Shown piece after piece: positions 47,207 through 56,662 of a DNA stretch of 64,000 nucleotides. A model generated the notes under the pieces. That model ran no database searches and was not told the DNA's origin. It saw nothing but the letters and a program-made list of their open reading frames with translations. Numbering within the stretch: position 1 is the stretch's first letter; each line of letters starts with the position of its first letter. The translations under genes were made by a program, and so were the position numbers. Source of the stretch: Agrobacterium tumefaciens (lineage in GTDB: Bacteria; Pseudomonadota; Alphaproteobacteria; Rhizobiales; Rhizobiaceae); the NCBI GenBank assembly GCA_025559845.1, contig CP048469.1, positions 2,891,001 to 2,955,000 of the forward strand, in the 5' to 3' direction.

Positions 47207-48091
47207 ATGTCGCATCCTTCGCAAACGTCAGATCCCATGGAAAACCTGATCGCCACACTCGACCTCGAGAAGCTGGAGGAAAACCTTTTTAGAGGCGAAA
47301 GCCCTCAGATCGGATGGCAGCGTGTTTTCGGCGGCCAGGTTATTGCTCAGGCGCTGATCGCGGCTCAAAGGACGGTCGACGAAGATCGGTTCATCCATTC
47401 CTTGCATGCCTATTTCATGCGGCCTGGCGATCCGCTTGTGCCCATCGTCTATCAGGTCGAACGCATCCGCGACGGATCGAGTTTCTGTACGCGCCGGGTG
47501 GTCGCCGTGCAGCATGGAAAGGCAATCTTCTCCATGTCCGCTTCATTCCAGATCTACGAAGATGGCTTCACCCATCAGATCAAAATGCCAGACGTGACGC
47601 CGCCGGAAAAACTGATGAGCGAAGAGCAGATGCAGGCAGCATTCCTTGCCAAGGCGCCGGCATCGATTCGCAAATACTGGGCGAACAAGAGGCCAATCGA
47701 AATCAGACCGGTTTCCCTGACCCATTACATCTCCAGGGAAAAACTGGAGCCGCACCAGGATATCTGGGTCCGTGCCGTTGGTAGCGTCCCCGATAACCCG
47801 CATTTTCAGTCCGCCATTCTTGCCTATCTCTCAGACATGACACTGCTTGACACGTCGCTCTACGCACATGGCACAACGATTTTTGACCCGGCAATCCAGG
47901 TGGCAAGCCTCGATCATGCCATGTGGTTTCATCGTCCGACCAAGCTGGACGATTGGCTTCTCTATACACAAGACAGCCCCAGCACATCAGGTGCGAGAGG
48001 CCTTACCCGCGGCAGCATTTTCACCCGAACGGGTGAGCTGATCGCATCGGTCGCCCAAGAGGGTCTGATTCGCAAAAGAGCAAATGATTAA
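47207..48091 (+). CDS. tesB: Acyl-CoA thioesterase II
   Basis: TesB hydrolyses medium- and long-chain acyl-CoA to free acid and CoA. The 294-residue double-hotdog protein has LFRGESPQIGWQRVFGGQVIAQAL in the N-terminal hotdog (residues 28-51, shown here in part) and SLHAYFMRPGDP soon after. The second hotdog carries LAYLSDMTLLDTSL and SLDHAMWFHRP, with the closing segment GRGS-like TRGSIFTRTGELIASVAQEGL. These supply the Asp, Thr and Gln of the TesB active site. Similarity begins at the ATG at 47207; a longer in-frame extension shadows the divergent UbiH gene. It stands just upstream of glnK-amtB, a neighbourhood also seen in E. coli. Confidence 0.94.
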   Translation: MSHPSQTSDPMENLIATLDLEKLEENLFRGESPQIGWQRVFGGQVIAQALIAAQRTVDEDRFIHSLHAYFMRPGDPLVPIVYQVERIRDGSSFCTRRVVAVQHGKAIFSMSASFQIYEDGFTHQIKMPDVTPPEKLMSEEQMQAAFLAKAPASIRKYWANKRPIEIRPVSLTHYISREKLEPHQDIWVRAVGSVPDNPHFQSAILAYLSDMTLLDTSLYAHGTTIFDPAIQVASLDHAMWFHRPTKLDDWLLYTQDSPSTSGARGLTRGSIFTRTGELIASVAQEGLIRKRAND

Positions 48092-48212
48092 ATAATGTGC
48101 TTTTTCTCGAAATCGCACATTTTATAGACGCAAAATGCGGCATCAAATGCCGCTTTTTCAGACGCACGTCATATAATTTTTATATTTCAATAACTTACCT
48201 ATACCACTAAAA

Positions 48213-48229
48213 CTGGCACGCCCTTTGAA
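48213..48229 (+). promoter_or_regulatory. Sigma-54 (RpoN) promoter of glnK-amtB
   Basis: CTGGCACGCCCTTTGAA matches the -24/-12 consensus YTGGCACGN4TTGCW at all but one core position (TTGAA for TTGCA). It lies about 90 bp before the glnK start, as expected for an NtrC-activated nitrogen-stress promoter. The upstream region is AT-rich; I did not locate an unambiguous NtrC site. Confidence 0.85.
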
Positions 48230-48255
48230 TGTATGTCGTTAGTCGCTGTTACTGA

Positions 48256-48654
<399 letters not shown>

Positions 48655-48682
48655 GCACGGCTGACAGGGGAGTCTTCCAACC

Positions 48683-50035
48683 ATGCAATTCAACAAATTT
48701 TCCACGCTTGGCCGTTTGGGCGCCGGTGCGGCGGCCCTGATGGCCCCGGCCATTGCTTTCGCCCAGGATGCTGCGCCCGCAGCCGCTGCCGCTGCAGCGC
48801 CGGTCCCGGAAAAGGCCGACACCGCATTCATGTTCCTCGGCACGATCCTCGTCCTGTTCATGATCCTGCCCGGCCTCGCTTTGTTCTACGGCGGTCTCGT
48901 CCGCACCAAGAACATGCTCTCCGTTCTGATGCAGTGCACGGTCGTCACCGCAGTCATGATGCTCGTATGGGTGATCTACGGTTACTCATTCGCCTTTGGC
49001 GGCGGCACCGGCCCTTATTTCGGCGGCTTCGGCAAACTCTTCCTCTCGGGTGTAACGCTCGACAGCACCTCGGCAACCTTCTCTGAAGGCGTCGTTATCT
49101 ACGAATACACCTTCATCGCCTTCCAGATGACCTTCGCGGCCATTACACCGGCCCTTATCGTTGGTGCATTCGCAGAACGCATCAAGTTCTCCGCTGTCAT
49201 CCTCTTCACCGTTTTGTGGGCAACGTTTGTCTACTTCCCGGTCGCGCACATGGTTTGGGACGCAAACGGCCTGATCTTCGGCATGGGCGCTCTTGACTTC
49301 GCTGGCGGCACAGTCGTTCACATCAACGCAGGTGTTGCCGGTCTTATCGGCGCGATCATGGTTGGCAAGCGTACCGGCTATGGCAAGGACATGATGGCCC
49401 CGCACTCCATGACCCTGACGCTCGTCGGCGCTGCGATGCTGTGGTTCGGCTGGTTCGGCTTTAACGCTGGCTCCAACCTCGAAGCTTCCGGCGGTGCGGT
49501 TCTCGCAACCATGAACACCTTCCTCGCAACGGCCGCTGCTGTCGTTTCCTGGTCTGTGGTTGAAAGCTTCACCCGTGGCAAGGCATCCATGCTGGGCGCA
49601 GCTTCGGGCATGATCGCTGGTCTGGTTGCCGTAACGCCGGCTGCTGGTTCCGTTGGCCCGATGGGCGCAATCGTACTCGGCCTGATCGTTTCGCCGGTCT
49701 GCTACTTCTTCGTGTCCGTCGTGAAGAACAAGTTCGGCTACGACGATACCGCTGACGTCTTCGGCGTTCACGGCATCGGCGGCATCATCGGCGCCCTCGG
49801 CACCGGTATCTTCACCTCGCCGCTGCTGGGCGGCACCGGCAAGGAAGACTTCTCGATCGCTTCGCAGGTCTGGACGCAGTTCATCGCTGTCGCTATCACC
49901 ATCGTCTGGTGCGCTATCGTCTCCGCGATCCTCTACAAGATCGTCGACGTCATCGTTGGTCTGCGTGTACCGGTCGAAGCCGAGCGCGAAGGTCTCGACC
50001 TCGCAACCCACGGCGAAGCCGCTTACCACTCCTAA
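48683..50035 (+). CDS. amtB: Ammonium transporter AmtB
   Basis: AmtB is the trimeric inner-membrane ammonium channel. The 450-residue product starts with a signal-like segment (GAAALMAPAIAFAQ) and an alanine-rich linker, followed by eleven membrane helices. Diagnostic stretches are LFYGGLVRTKNMLSVLMQ, FAERIKFSAVILF and DFAGGTVVHINAGVAGLI with the first pore histidine. DVFGVHGIGGIIGALGTGIF carries the second pore histidine. The cytoplasmic tail ends in HGEAAYHS. It forms an operon with glnK and is closed by a strong terminator. Confidence 0.97.
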   Translation: MQFNKFSTLGRLGAGAAALMAPAIAFAQDAAPAAAAAAAPVPEKADTAFMFLGTILVLFMILPGLALFYGGLVRTKNMLSVLMQCTVVTAVMMLVWVIYGYSFAFGGGTGPYFGGFGKLFLSGVTLDSTSATFSEGVVIYEYTFIAFQMTFAAITPALIVGAFAERIKFSAVILFTVLWATFVYFPVAHMVWDANGLIFGMGALDFAGGTVVHINAGVAGLIGAIMVGKRTGYGKDMMAPHSMTLTLVGAAMLWFGWFGFNAGSNLEASGGAVLATMNTFLATAAAVVSWSVVESFTRGKASMLGAASGMIAGLVAVTPAAGSVGPMGAIVLGLIVSPVCYFFVSVVKNKFGYDDTADVFGVHGIGGIIGALGTGIFTSPLLGGTGKEDFSIASQVWTQFIAVAITIVWCAIVSAILYKIVDVIVGLRVPVEAEREGLDLATHGEAAYHS

Positions 50036-50073
50036 GAAACGACAAGAGGTCCTTAGGACCCGATCGGAAAATG

Positions 50074-50101
50074 AAAGGCCCGTCTCGACGGGCCTTTTTT
50101 T
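50074..50101 (+). terminator. Terminator of glnK-amtB
   Basis: The stem AAAGGCCCGT / ACGGGCCTTT with a CTCG loop is followed by more Ts, about 40 bp after the amtB stop. Confidence 0.94.
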
Positions 50102-50252
50102 GTGAAATGTTTGCCGCTTACGTCAGTCCAGGCAGCGAAAAACCGCATGGTTAACATCGTATTAACCAGCAGGCGGTTAGTTTTCCCTGTCAATCCGGGA
50201 TTCGGCGATCTGTCGAATCTTGCCAAAACCAGAAAAGCAACGGGTTCAGGAC

Positions 50253-52919
50253 ATGGGCAGAGCCAATTCTCCGACATTCGATGGTCGTCACAACAGGTTT
50301 GTGCTGACGGCCTTTTTCATGCGGCAGATTATGGCCCTAGGCGGCTTTACGCTTCTTGCCCTGATCGCACTTGGTATCGCATCACTTGCGACATGGAATG
50401 TTGCCGACCCAAGCCTGTCCTACGCGACGGCAAACGAGCCAACCAATCTTCTGGGCCATAGCGGCGCGATTTTCGCCGATCTCATGATGCAGTTCTTCGG
50501 CCTGTCGTCGATCGTGTCGCTTTTGCCGGTTCTGGCATGGGCGATCATCCTGATTGCCGGGCGTAAATTCAACAGGGTTCCGGCACGTCTGGTTGCATGG
50601 GTCGCAGGTGCTTTTGTTGGCGCCGCGTCACTCGGCTGTTTTCCCGCACCGGTAACATGGCCACTTCCCAACGGCATCGGTGGCGTGATCGGCGATATGA
50701 TTCTGCGCTTTCCCGCGCTGTTTATCGGTGCCTATCCAACCGGCACGGTCGCCACTGTCCTTGGTGTCCTGTTTGCTCTGCCAGCCGCATGGCTGATGTT
50801 GTTCGCCGCAGGTCTTCTCGGAACGCCGGATGAAGAAGACTACGTCGAACCGGTCGCGCCCACCCAGAGCAAGGCACGCTCCGTGCGCCAGGAAGAAGAG
50901 GACGAGGACGATGATGGCGAGGGTTTCCTTGCCCGCATCCTGCCTCTCGGTCTGCTCGCTCACTACTGGTACATCACACAGGCACGGTTCCGTCGTCTTT
51001 TCGGACTGAAGTCGAAATCTCTGCACGACGAATTCGAACAGCCTTACGATTTCAACGAATATGAATTCGGCACACTGAATGAACCATCGCGCCTGAAGAC
51101 AGCGATCAATCGCCTGGATCAGCGCGCCGAGCCCTCGTTCGAAGAACGGGCAGCCCGCCGCCAGATGTCGCCCCCGCCAATTTCCCTGGACCACGGCGAC
51201 GAACATGACGACGATCCGCCGTTTGATATGGACGAACGCCGCCTTCCCGATGGCATCCTCTCAGGCGACGAAGACGATGCCAAATTCACCAACCGGCAGC
51301 CGGCAGGGCGTGGCCAGACCCGCATTACTGCACCTTCGGCACGTCCGAAGCCCAGCGAGCGCGGGGTGCGCGAAGCGCAATCCTCCTTCATCGCGCCCGA
51401 TGGCTTCCAGCTTCCAACCGTTCATCTTCTGGCAGAGCCCAAAAACATCGTTCGCGACAATACGCTGAGCGAGGAAGTGCTGGAGCAGAATGCGCGCCTT
51501 CTTGAAGGCGTTCTCGAAGATTTCGGCGTCAAGGGTGAGATCATCCATGTGCGCCCCGGCCCTGTCGTCACCCTTTACGAACTGGAGCCTGCGCCGGGCA
51601 TCAAATCATCGCGCGTTATCGGCCTGGCCGACGACATTGCCCGTTCGATGAGCGCGATCGCAGCACGTGTCGCAGTTGTTCCTGGCCGCAACGCCATCGG
51701 TATCGAATTGCCAAACCAGAGCCGCGAAACCGTGTTCCTGCGTGAACTGATCGGCAGCCGCGACTTCGAAAACAGCAAGGCGAAACTTGCGATGGCGCTC
51801 GGCAAGACCATTGGAGGAGAACCGGTCATCGCCGATCTCGCCAAGATGCCGCATCTGCTCGTTGCGGGTACAACAGGCTCGGGTAAATCGGTCGCGATCA
51901 ACACCATGATCCTGTCGCTGCTTTACCGCATGTCGCCGGAACAGTGCCGGCTTATCATGATCGACCCCAAGATGCTTGAACTGTCCATCTATGATGGCAT
52001 CCCGCATTTGCTCTCTCCCGTTGTCACGGATCCGAAAAAGGCAGTCGTTGCCTTGAAGTGGACCGTGCGTGAGATGGAAGAGCGCTACAAAAAGATGTCG
52101 AAGATCGGCGTCCGCAACATCGACGGCTTCAACAGCCGTGTCCAGCAGGCCATCGACAAGGGTGAAATCCTTACCCGTACCGTACAGACCGGTTTTGACC
52201 GCCAGACCGGTGAGGCGATGTACGAAACGGAAGAGTTCGACCTGAAGCCCCTACCCTATATCGTCGTCATCATCGACGAAATGGCTGACCTCATGATGGT
52301 TGCCGGCAAGGACATCGAAGGTGCGGTTCAGCGTCTTGCGCAGATGGCGCGTGCCGCAGGCATCCACGTCATCATGGCGACACAGCGTCCTTCGGTCGAC
52401 GTTATCACCGGCACGATCAAGGCGAACTTCCCGACCCGTATCTCGTTCCAGGTGACATCGAAGATCGACAGCCGCACCATTCTTGGCGAACAGGGTGCAG
52501 AACAGCTGCTCGGTATGGGCGACATGCTCTACATGGCTGGCGGCGGGCGCATTCAGCGCGTTCACGGCCCCTTTGTGTCCGACAATGAAGTCGAAGAAAT
52601 CGTCGCCTATCTCAAGACGCAGGGCGCACCAGAATATCTCGAGGCCATCACCGAGGAAGACGACGACGAAGATGGCGGTGGCCCTGCGGGCACCGGCAAT
52701 CTGTCCGAGTCCGACGATCCCTACGATCAGGCAGTTGCCGTCGTATTGCGTGATGGAAAGGCATCCACCTCCTATGTCCAGCGACGTCTCGGCATTGGTT
52801 ACAACCGCGCCGCATCGCTGATCGAGCGGATGGAGCAGGAGGGGATCATCGGCCCGGCAAATCACGCCGGAAAGCGCGAAATACTCGTCCCGACAGAAGC
52901 AGACATCATCGAACGATAG
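50253..52919 (+). CDS. ftsK: DNA translocase FtsK
   Basis: FtsK pumps chromosome ends through the closing septum and activates XerCD at dif. The 888-residue product has an N-terminal membrane domain with four hydrophobic segments (about 20-200) and an acidic, proline-rich linker (about 210-430, including [12 protein letters not shown]). The motor follows, with Walker [11 protein letters not shown] near residue 540 and Walker [13 protein letters not shown] near 670. [20 protein letters not shown] and [23 protein letters not shown] are typical. The last about 65 residues form the gamma winged helix ([21 protein letters not shown]) that reads KOPS sites. I choose the ATG at 50253; a TTG 11 codons earlier is less convincing. 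lolA follows. Confidence 0.96.
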   Translation: MGRANSPTFDGRHNRFVLTAFFMRQIMALGGFTLLALIALGIASLATWNVADPSLSYATANEPTNLLGHSGAIFADLMMQFFGLSSIVSLLPVLAWAIILIAGRKFNRVPARLVAWVAGAFVGAASLGCFPAPVTWPLPNGIGGVIGDMILRFPALFIGAYPTGTVATVLGVLFALPAAWLMLFAAGLLGTPDEEDYVEPVAPTQSKARSVRQEEEDEDDDGEGFLARILPLGLLAHYWYITQARFRRLFGLKSKSLHDEFEQPYDFNEYEFGTLNEPSRLKTAINRLDQRAEPSFEERAARRQMSPPPISLDHGDEHDDDPPFDMDERRLPDGILSGDEDDAKFTNRQPAGRGQTRITAPSARPKPSERGVREAQSSFIAPDGFQLPTVHLLAEPKNIVRDNTLSEEVLEQNARLLEGVLEDFGVKGEIIHVRPGPVVTLYELEPAPGIKSSRVIGLADDIARSMSAIAARVAVVPGRNAIGIELPNQSRETVFLRELIGSRDFENSKAKLAMALGKTIGGEPVIADLAKMPHLLVAGTTGSGKSVAINTMILSLLYRMSPEQCRLIMIDPKMLELSIYDGIPHLLSPVVTDPKKAVVALKWTVREMEERYKKMSKIGVRNIDGFNSRVQQAIDKGEILTRTVQTGFDRQTGEAMYETEEFDLKPLPYIVVIIDEMADLMMVAGKDIEGAVQRLAQMARAAGIHVIMATQRPSVDVITGTIKANFPTRISFQVTSKIDSRTILGEQGAEQLLGMGDMLYMAGGGRIQRVHGPFVSDNEVEEIVAYLKTQGAPEYLEAITEEDDDEDGGGPAGTGNLSESDDPYDQAVAVVLRDGKASTSYVQRRLGIGYNRAASLIERMEQEGIIGPANHAGKREILVPTEADIIER

Positions 52920-53018
52920 ACGCGCAACCAGACAGGCCATGTAAGCGTTATTCGTCGCTTGCAGCGTCATGAAGCCGCCGCGTTTGTGCGGAAAATCGAT
53001 GCGATGAAGGAGAATAGA

Positions 53019-53693
53019 ATGGACCATCTCACGACCGGCAAGACTGTGTCGGCAACATCATCGCAAAACGGCATGTCACGACGCGGCGTACTCACCGTAT
53101 TTTCGATGGCAGCGGCAATGGCCGGTTTGTCGCCGTTGCATGCTCTTGCGCAGTCATCCGGCGAAAACGCCACAGCACAGAAGATTGCCAACCACTTCTC
53201 GTCGGTCAAAACCATGATGGGAGAATTCGTCCAGTTCGGCCCGCGCGGGGAACAGACGGGTGGCAAATTCTACATCGAGCGCCCCGGCAAGCTGCGCTTC
53301 AACTACGAAGATCCGTCACCGATGCGTGTTATCGCTGACGGCAAGAATGTCGTGATTGGTAACGCCAAGCTGAAAACCTGGGATTTGTACCCGCTATCAA
53401 AAACACCGCTCAGCCTGCTGCTCTCGAACAAGATCGATCTGAGCAACCAGAAGGTACGTGATGTCAAGGAAGAGTCCGACCTGACCACCATCGTGCTCGG
53501 TGACAAGAGTGTTTTTGGTGACTCCACCATCACCTTGATGTTCGACCCGAAAACCTTCGATCTGCGCCAGTGGACGACCACCGACGCGCAGAACAAGGAT
53601 ACGACGGTTATGATCTTCAACGTCCAGACGGGCGTAAATTTCGACGAGCGCGTCTTCAACATCAACTATGAAGAAGTCCGCAAGCGCGGCTGA
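53019..53693 (+). CDS. lolA: Outer-membrane lipoprotein carrier protein LolA
   Basis: LolA carries lipoproteins across the periplasm from LolCDE to the outer membrane. The 224-residue product has a signal segment with paired arginines, SRRGVLTVFSMAAAMAGLSP, cut after HALAQ near residue 50. The mature LolA fold includes FSSVKTMMGEFVQFGPRGEQ, GKFYIERPGKLRFNYEDPSP and VIADGKNVVIGN. SKTPLSLLL and RQWTTTDAQNKDTTV lie further on. The ATG at 53019 has AAGGAG 6-7 nt upstream; two in-frame ATGs lie before it (52959 and 53004). The RR pair resembles a Tat signal, unusual for LolA, though Sec export is equally possible. Position after ftsK is conserved in many proteobacteria. Confidence 0.9.
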   Translation: MDHLTTGKTVSATSSQNGMSRRGVLTVFSMAAAMAGLSPLHALAQSSGENATAQKIANHFSSVKTMMGEFVQFGPRGEQTGGKFYIERPGKLRFNYEDPSPMRVIADGKNVVIGNAKLKTWDLYPLSKTPLSLLLSNKIDLSNQKVRDVKEESDLTTIVLGDKSVFGDSTITLMFDPKTFDLRQWTTTDAQNKDTTVMIFNVQTGVNFDERVFNINYEEVRKRG

Positions 53694-53719
53694 CGCTGTA
53701 TTTCGCACAGTAATTCAGG

Positions 53720-53743
53720 AAAGGCGGCCATCGGCCGCCTTTT
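53720..53743 (+). terminator. Terminator of lolA (probably of ftsK-lolA)
   Basis: The stem AGGCGGCC / GGCCGCCT with a 3-nt loop is followed by TTTCTATTTT, 27 bp after the lolA stop. Confidence 0.88.
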
Positions 53744-53862
53744 CTATTTTGCCGCGAAAATACGTTCCCGTTTGCTTCGTGATGTTATAAGCCTTCGGCT
53801 TTGCGACGGACTGGATCAAGAGCGGCTGCAGGATTTAGGGCAGCAACAGCGGGGCACATTTC

Positions 53863-54666
53863 ATGACATTTTCGATAACCACCTGGAACATCAACTCGGT
53901 GCGACTGCGCATGCCACTCGTTGAACAATTCCTGGTTCGTTACAAACCGGATATTCTTTGCCTGCAGGAAACCAAGTGCCCAAATGGCGAATTTCCGATG
54001 AAGCCGTTGAGAGCACTCGGCTACGAGCATGTGGTCATTCACGGCCAGAAGGGCTACCACGGCGTCGCTATTGCTTCGAAAATTCCGCTCGTCGAGGATC
54101 ATCGTCAGGACTATTGCGGCATCGGCGATGCCCGGCATATCTCCGCCGTGGTCGAAGTGGGATCGCGTCGCATTCGGCTTCACAATTTTTACGTTCCCGC
54201 AGGTGGCGACGAACCTGATCGATCGATCAACCCGAAATTCGGCCACAAGCTCGATTTTATCGAAGAAATGAAAGCCTTGCGGGCGAATGGCCTACCCGGC
54301 ACCTCGTCAATCTTGGTGGGTGATCTCAACATCGCACCGCTTGAAAACGACGTCTGGTCGCATAAGCAACTCCTCAAGATCGTCAGTCACACGCCTGTCG
54401 AGACTGAAGGGCTACTGGACGTGATGAAACAAGGGGACTGGCTTGATCTGATGCGGCTGAACGTGCCGGACGGCGAGAAAATCTACACCTGGTGGAGTTA
54501 TCGCGCCAAGGATTGGGAAGCAGCCGACCGCGGACGGCGTCTGGATCACATCTGGTCGTCACAGGATTTGGGCGCATCGCTTGAAAAAATCGATATCCTG
54601 CGTGAAGCGCGTGGCTGGAACCGCCCTTCCGACCACGTACCCGTCACCGCCCATTTCCGCTTCTAG
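53863..54666 (+). CDS. xthA: Exodeoxyribonuclease III
   Basis: XthA is the class II AP endonuclease and 3'-5' exonuclease of base-excision repair. The 267-residue EEP-family product shows the ordered motifs ITTWNINSVRLRMP (Asn at residue 8), LCLQETKCPNGEFP (metal glutamate), HNFYVPAGGDEPD and SILVGDLNIAPLENDVW. GRRLDHIWSSQDL and the C-terminal SDHVPVTAHF supply the catalytic Asp-His pair. Length and motif order are standard. It follows the lolA terminator and converges on the cyclic-nucleotide-binding protein, with 13 bp between the stops. Confidence 0.95.
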   Translation: MTFSITTWNINSVRLRMPLVEQFLVRYKPDILCLQETKCPNGEFPMKPLRALGYEHVVIHGQKGYHGVAIASKIPLVEDHRQDYCGIGDARHISAVVEVGSRRIRLHNFYVPAGGDEPDRSINPKFGHKLDFIEEMKALRANGLPGTSSILVGDLNIAPLENDVWSHKQLLKIVSHTPVETEGLLDVMKQGDWLDLMRLNVPDGEKIYTWWSYRAKDWEAADRGRRLDHIWSSQDLGASLEKIDILREARGWNRPSDHVPVTAHFRF

Positions 54667-54679
54667 ATCCGGTATTCGG

Positions 54680-55135
54680 TCATGCGAAGCGGTTTTGTAA
54701 CCGCGCCGTGCCTGCAGCGAGTGAGGCGATGTTATCGCGAATACGCGCGGTAACGATATCCGCGACCTCAGGAAACTCTTCGACCAGACGGTGAAAGAGG
54801 ATGCGCGTGATACGGATGACTTCAGAGTCCTCCGCCGCAATGGCCGTGAATTTTCGCTCACACAACGTAAAAAGCGCCAGCTCCGATAACAACGCGCCTC
54901 GACCGGGCGTTGCCTGCAGCACGGGTTTGCCATCGCGGCCCGCACTGAAAAGTTCGAAGCGGCCGGTGGTGACAGCAAATGCGCATTCGGCAGGAGAGTG
55001 CTCGCGAAACAGGGTCTGCCCGGACGAAACCTTGCGACGCTCTGCCCCGAAGGCAATCAGACGCAACTGGTCATCACTGAAGCCCGCAAACAACGGAACC
55101 AGCCCCAGCAGCATGATGTCGTCCGTTAAGGCCAT
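54680..55135 (-). CDS. Stand-alone cyclic-nucleotide-binding-domain protein
   Basis: A 151-residue protein made almost only of one Crp-type cNMP-binding fold (about residues 10-125), with FAGFSDDQLRLIAFGAERRK, SGQTLFREHSPAECAFAVTTG and the phosphate-cassette region GRGALLSELALFT. The cassette holds a glutamate but the usual arginine two turns later is not obvious, so ligand binding is uncertain. A short helical tail follows. There is no HTH, kinase or channel domain. It lies about 100 bp downstream of the OmpR-type regulator on the same strand, behind a hairpin, and could be partly cotranscribed. Function unknown; a small signal adaptor is one possibility. Confidence 0.8.
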   Translation of the reverse strand: MALTDDIMLLGLVPLFAGFSDDQLRLIAFGAERRKVSSGQTLFREHSPAECAFAVTTGRFELFSAGRDGKPVLQATPGRGALLSELALFTLCERKFTAIAAEDSEVIRITRILFHRLVEEFPEVADIVTARIRDNIASLAAGTARLQNRFA

Positions 55136-55151
55136 ATCGATCCCAGCTCCA

Positions 55152-55184
55152 GAAAACCGCTCATTCTATTATAGAGCGGTTTTC
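55152..55184 (-). terminator. Terminator of the OmpR-type response regulator gene
   Basis: The stem GAAAACCGCTC / GAGCGGTTTTC with an 11-nt loop lies between the regulator and the cNMP-binding gene. The T run is within the stem, as in short alphaproteobacterial terminators. Confidence 0.65.
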
Positions 55185-55234
55185 CGTTATCGGCGTGAGG
55201 AAAACAAGGCACGACCACCCGAAACAAGGTTTGT

Positions 55235-55918
55235 TCAGGGAACGATTTTGTAACCGCCGTTCTCTGTGACCAAAATCTCGGCGTTGGACGGATCACGTTC
55301 GATTTTCTGACGCAGGCGATAGACATGCGTTTCAAGCGTGTGCGTCGTTACCCCGGAATTGTAACCCCAGACCTCTTCAAGCAGCACGTCACGAGTAACG
55401 ACCGTGCTGCCAGCGCGATAAAGGTAACGGATGATGGCCGCTTCTTTCTCGGTGAGGCGGATTTTCTTGCCATCTTCGGTCGTCAGCAGCTTCTGGCTCG
55501 GCTTGAACTGGTAGGGACCAACCGTGAAAACCGCGTCTTCGCTCTGCTCATATTGCCGAAGCTGCGCACGGATGCGAGCCAGCAAGACGGCAAACCGGAA
55601 TGGTTTCGTCACGTAGTCGTTTGCGCCAGCCTCAAGGCCGAGAATGGTGTCGGAGTCCGTATCATGCCCGGTGAGCATGATAATCGGCGCCTTGAAGCCA
55701 CCCTTGCGCAAGAGCTTGACAGCTTCACGACCGTCCATATCGGGAAGCCCAACGTCCATAATCAAAAGGTCGACTTGGGACGATTTGGCGATTTGTGTAG
55801 CCTGCGCCGCGTTGGCGCCACTCAGAATCGAGAATTCCTCATAAGGAGACAGTTGCTCGGTCAGCGTCTCCCGAAGATCGTCATCGTCGTCTACGAGAAG
55901 TATAGTGCGGGCCGTCAT
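55235..55918 (-). CDS. OmpR/PhoB-family response regulator (CenR-like)
   Basis: A 227-residue two-component regulator. The receiver domain (about 1-120) has the acidic pocket LLVDDDDDLRE, the phosphoacceptor D55 in LIMDVGLPDMDG, the threonine in IIMLTGHD and K105 in YVTKPFRF. The C-terminal winged helix (about 130-227) contains LTEKEAAIIRYLYRAG, VVTRDVLLEEVWGYN, THTLETHVYRLRQKIE and the wing ENGGYKIVP. No histidine kinase gene is adjacent. The sequence brings to mind the alphaproteobacterial CenR group, which controls envelope and cell-cycle functions, but I cannot confirm that by alignment, so no symbol is given. Confidence 0.9.
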   Translation of the reverse strand: MTARTILLVDDDDDLRETLTEQLSPYEEFSILSGANAAQATQIAKSSQVDLLIMDVGLPDMDGREAVKLLRKGGFKAPIIMLTGHDTDSDTILGLEAGANDYVTKPFRFAVLLARIRAQLRQYEQSEDAVFTVGPYQFKPSQKLLTTEDGKKIRLTEKEAAIIRYLYRAGSTVVTRDVLLEEVWGYNSGVTTHTLETHVYRLRQKIERDPSNAEILVTENGGYKIVP

Positions 55919-56048
55919 TCGGATTCTCAGCCTTTCTTTGCTTTAATCGTGAGCCAATTCAGCGGTTTGCCGGTAAAACGTCAACCCATTGCCATCATAT
56001 AACGACGTGCTATGACTTCACGTTGAATAACCTTCAAAGCAAAATCTC

Positions 56049-56606
56049 GTGAAACCAATCGCCAGACCGCCTGTTAAACAACATAAACGCACTTCGACGC
56101 TGGTGGTTCGGCAGGCGCCGTCGAAAATCAATCGCGCCATCGTCCAGCTCGGTCATCTCACCTTCCCGGCAGCGATAGGCCGCAACGGAAGAACGCCCAT
56201 GAAGCGCGAAGGTGATGGAAAATCACCGATTTCCACGATGCGGCTGCTGCACGGGTTTTATCGTGGCGACCGCGCCGGAAAGACAACGACCGCCTTACCA
56301 ATGACGCGTATCCGCAAATCCATGTTGTGGTGCGACGCCCCTTGCGACCCGAACTACAATCGTCTTGTCAAAGCCCCCTTTGTACCAAGCCATGAAGAAA
56401 TGGCCCGTACTGACAGCCTTTACGATGTGTGTCTGGTCCTGGACTGGAACATCACCTCACGTCGACGCCATCGTGGTTCGGCGATTTTCATGCATCTGAT
56501 CCGTCCCGGCTTCGAACCGACGGCAGGATGTGTTGCGGTTCGACCACGGGACATGCAGCGAATTCTCACCAGTATGCGTAAGGGCAGCCGTATCTGTATC
56601 CTTTAA
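56049..56606 (+). CDS. YkuD-like L,D-transpeptidase-family protein
   Basis: A 185-residue protein with a recognisable YkuD signature. FMHLIRPGFEPTAGCVAV (about 152-169) gives the histidine and the nucleophile-type cysteine in the SxGC-like TAGCVAV motif, and the N-terminal strand region has AAIGRNGRTPMKREGDGKSP. YkuD domains form 3-3 crosslinks in peptidoglycan or attach lipoproteins to it. No signal peptide or membrane helix is visible; the N-terminus is basic (MKPIARPPVKQHKR). This is odd for an enzyme that normally works in the periplasm. A downstream terminator shared with carD follows at once. Family-level identification is good, the physiological role is open. Confidence 0.8.
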   Translation: MKPIARPPVKQHKRTSTLVVRQAPSKINRAIVQLGHLTFPAAIGRNGRTPMKREGDGKSPISTMRLLHGFYRGDRAGKTTTALPMTRIRKSMLWCDAPCDPNYNRLVKAPFVPSHEEMARTDSLYDVCLVLDWNITSRRRHRGSAIFMHLIRPGFEPTAGCVAVRPRDMQRILTSMRKGSRICIL

Positions 56607-56613
56607 TGCAAAC

Positions 56614-56644
56614 AAAAAACCCGCCATCACTGGCGGGCTTTTTT
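56614..56644. terminator. Bidirectional terminator between the YkuD-like gene and carD
   Basis: An 8-bp stem (CCCGCCA / TGGCGGG extended by A-T pairs) with a TCAC loop is followed by TTTTTT on the plus strand and by TTTTTTG on the minus strand. It serves both convergent genes. Confidence 0.92.
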
Positions 56645-56662
56645 AGAAGGAAGAGCCGTAAA

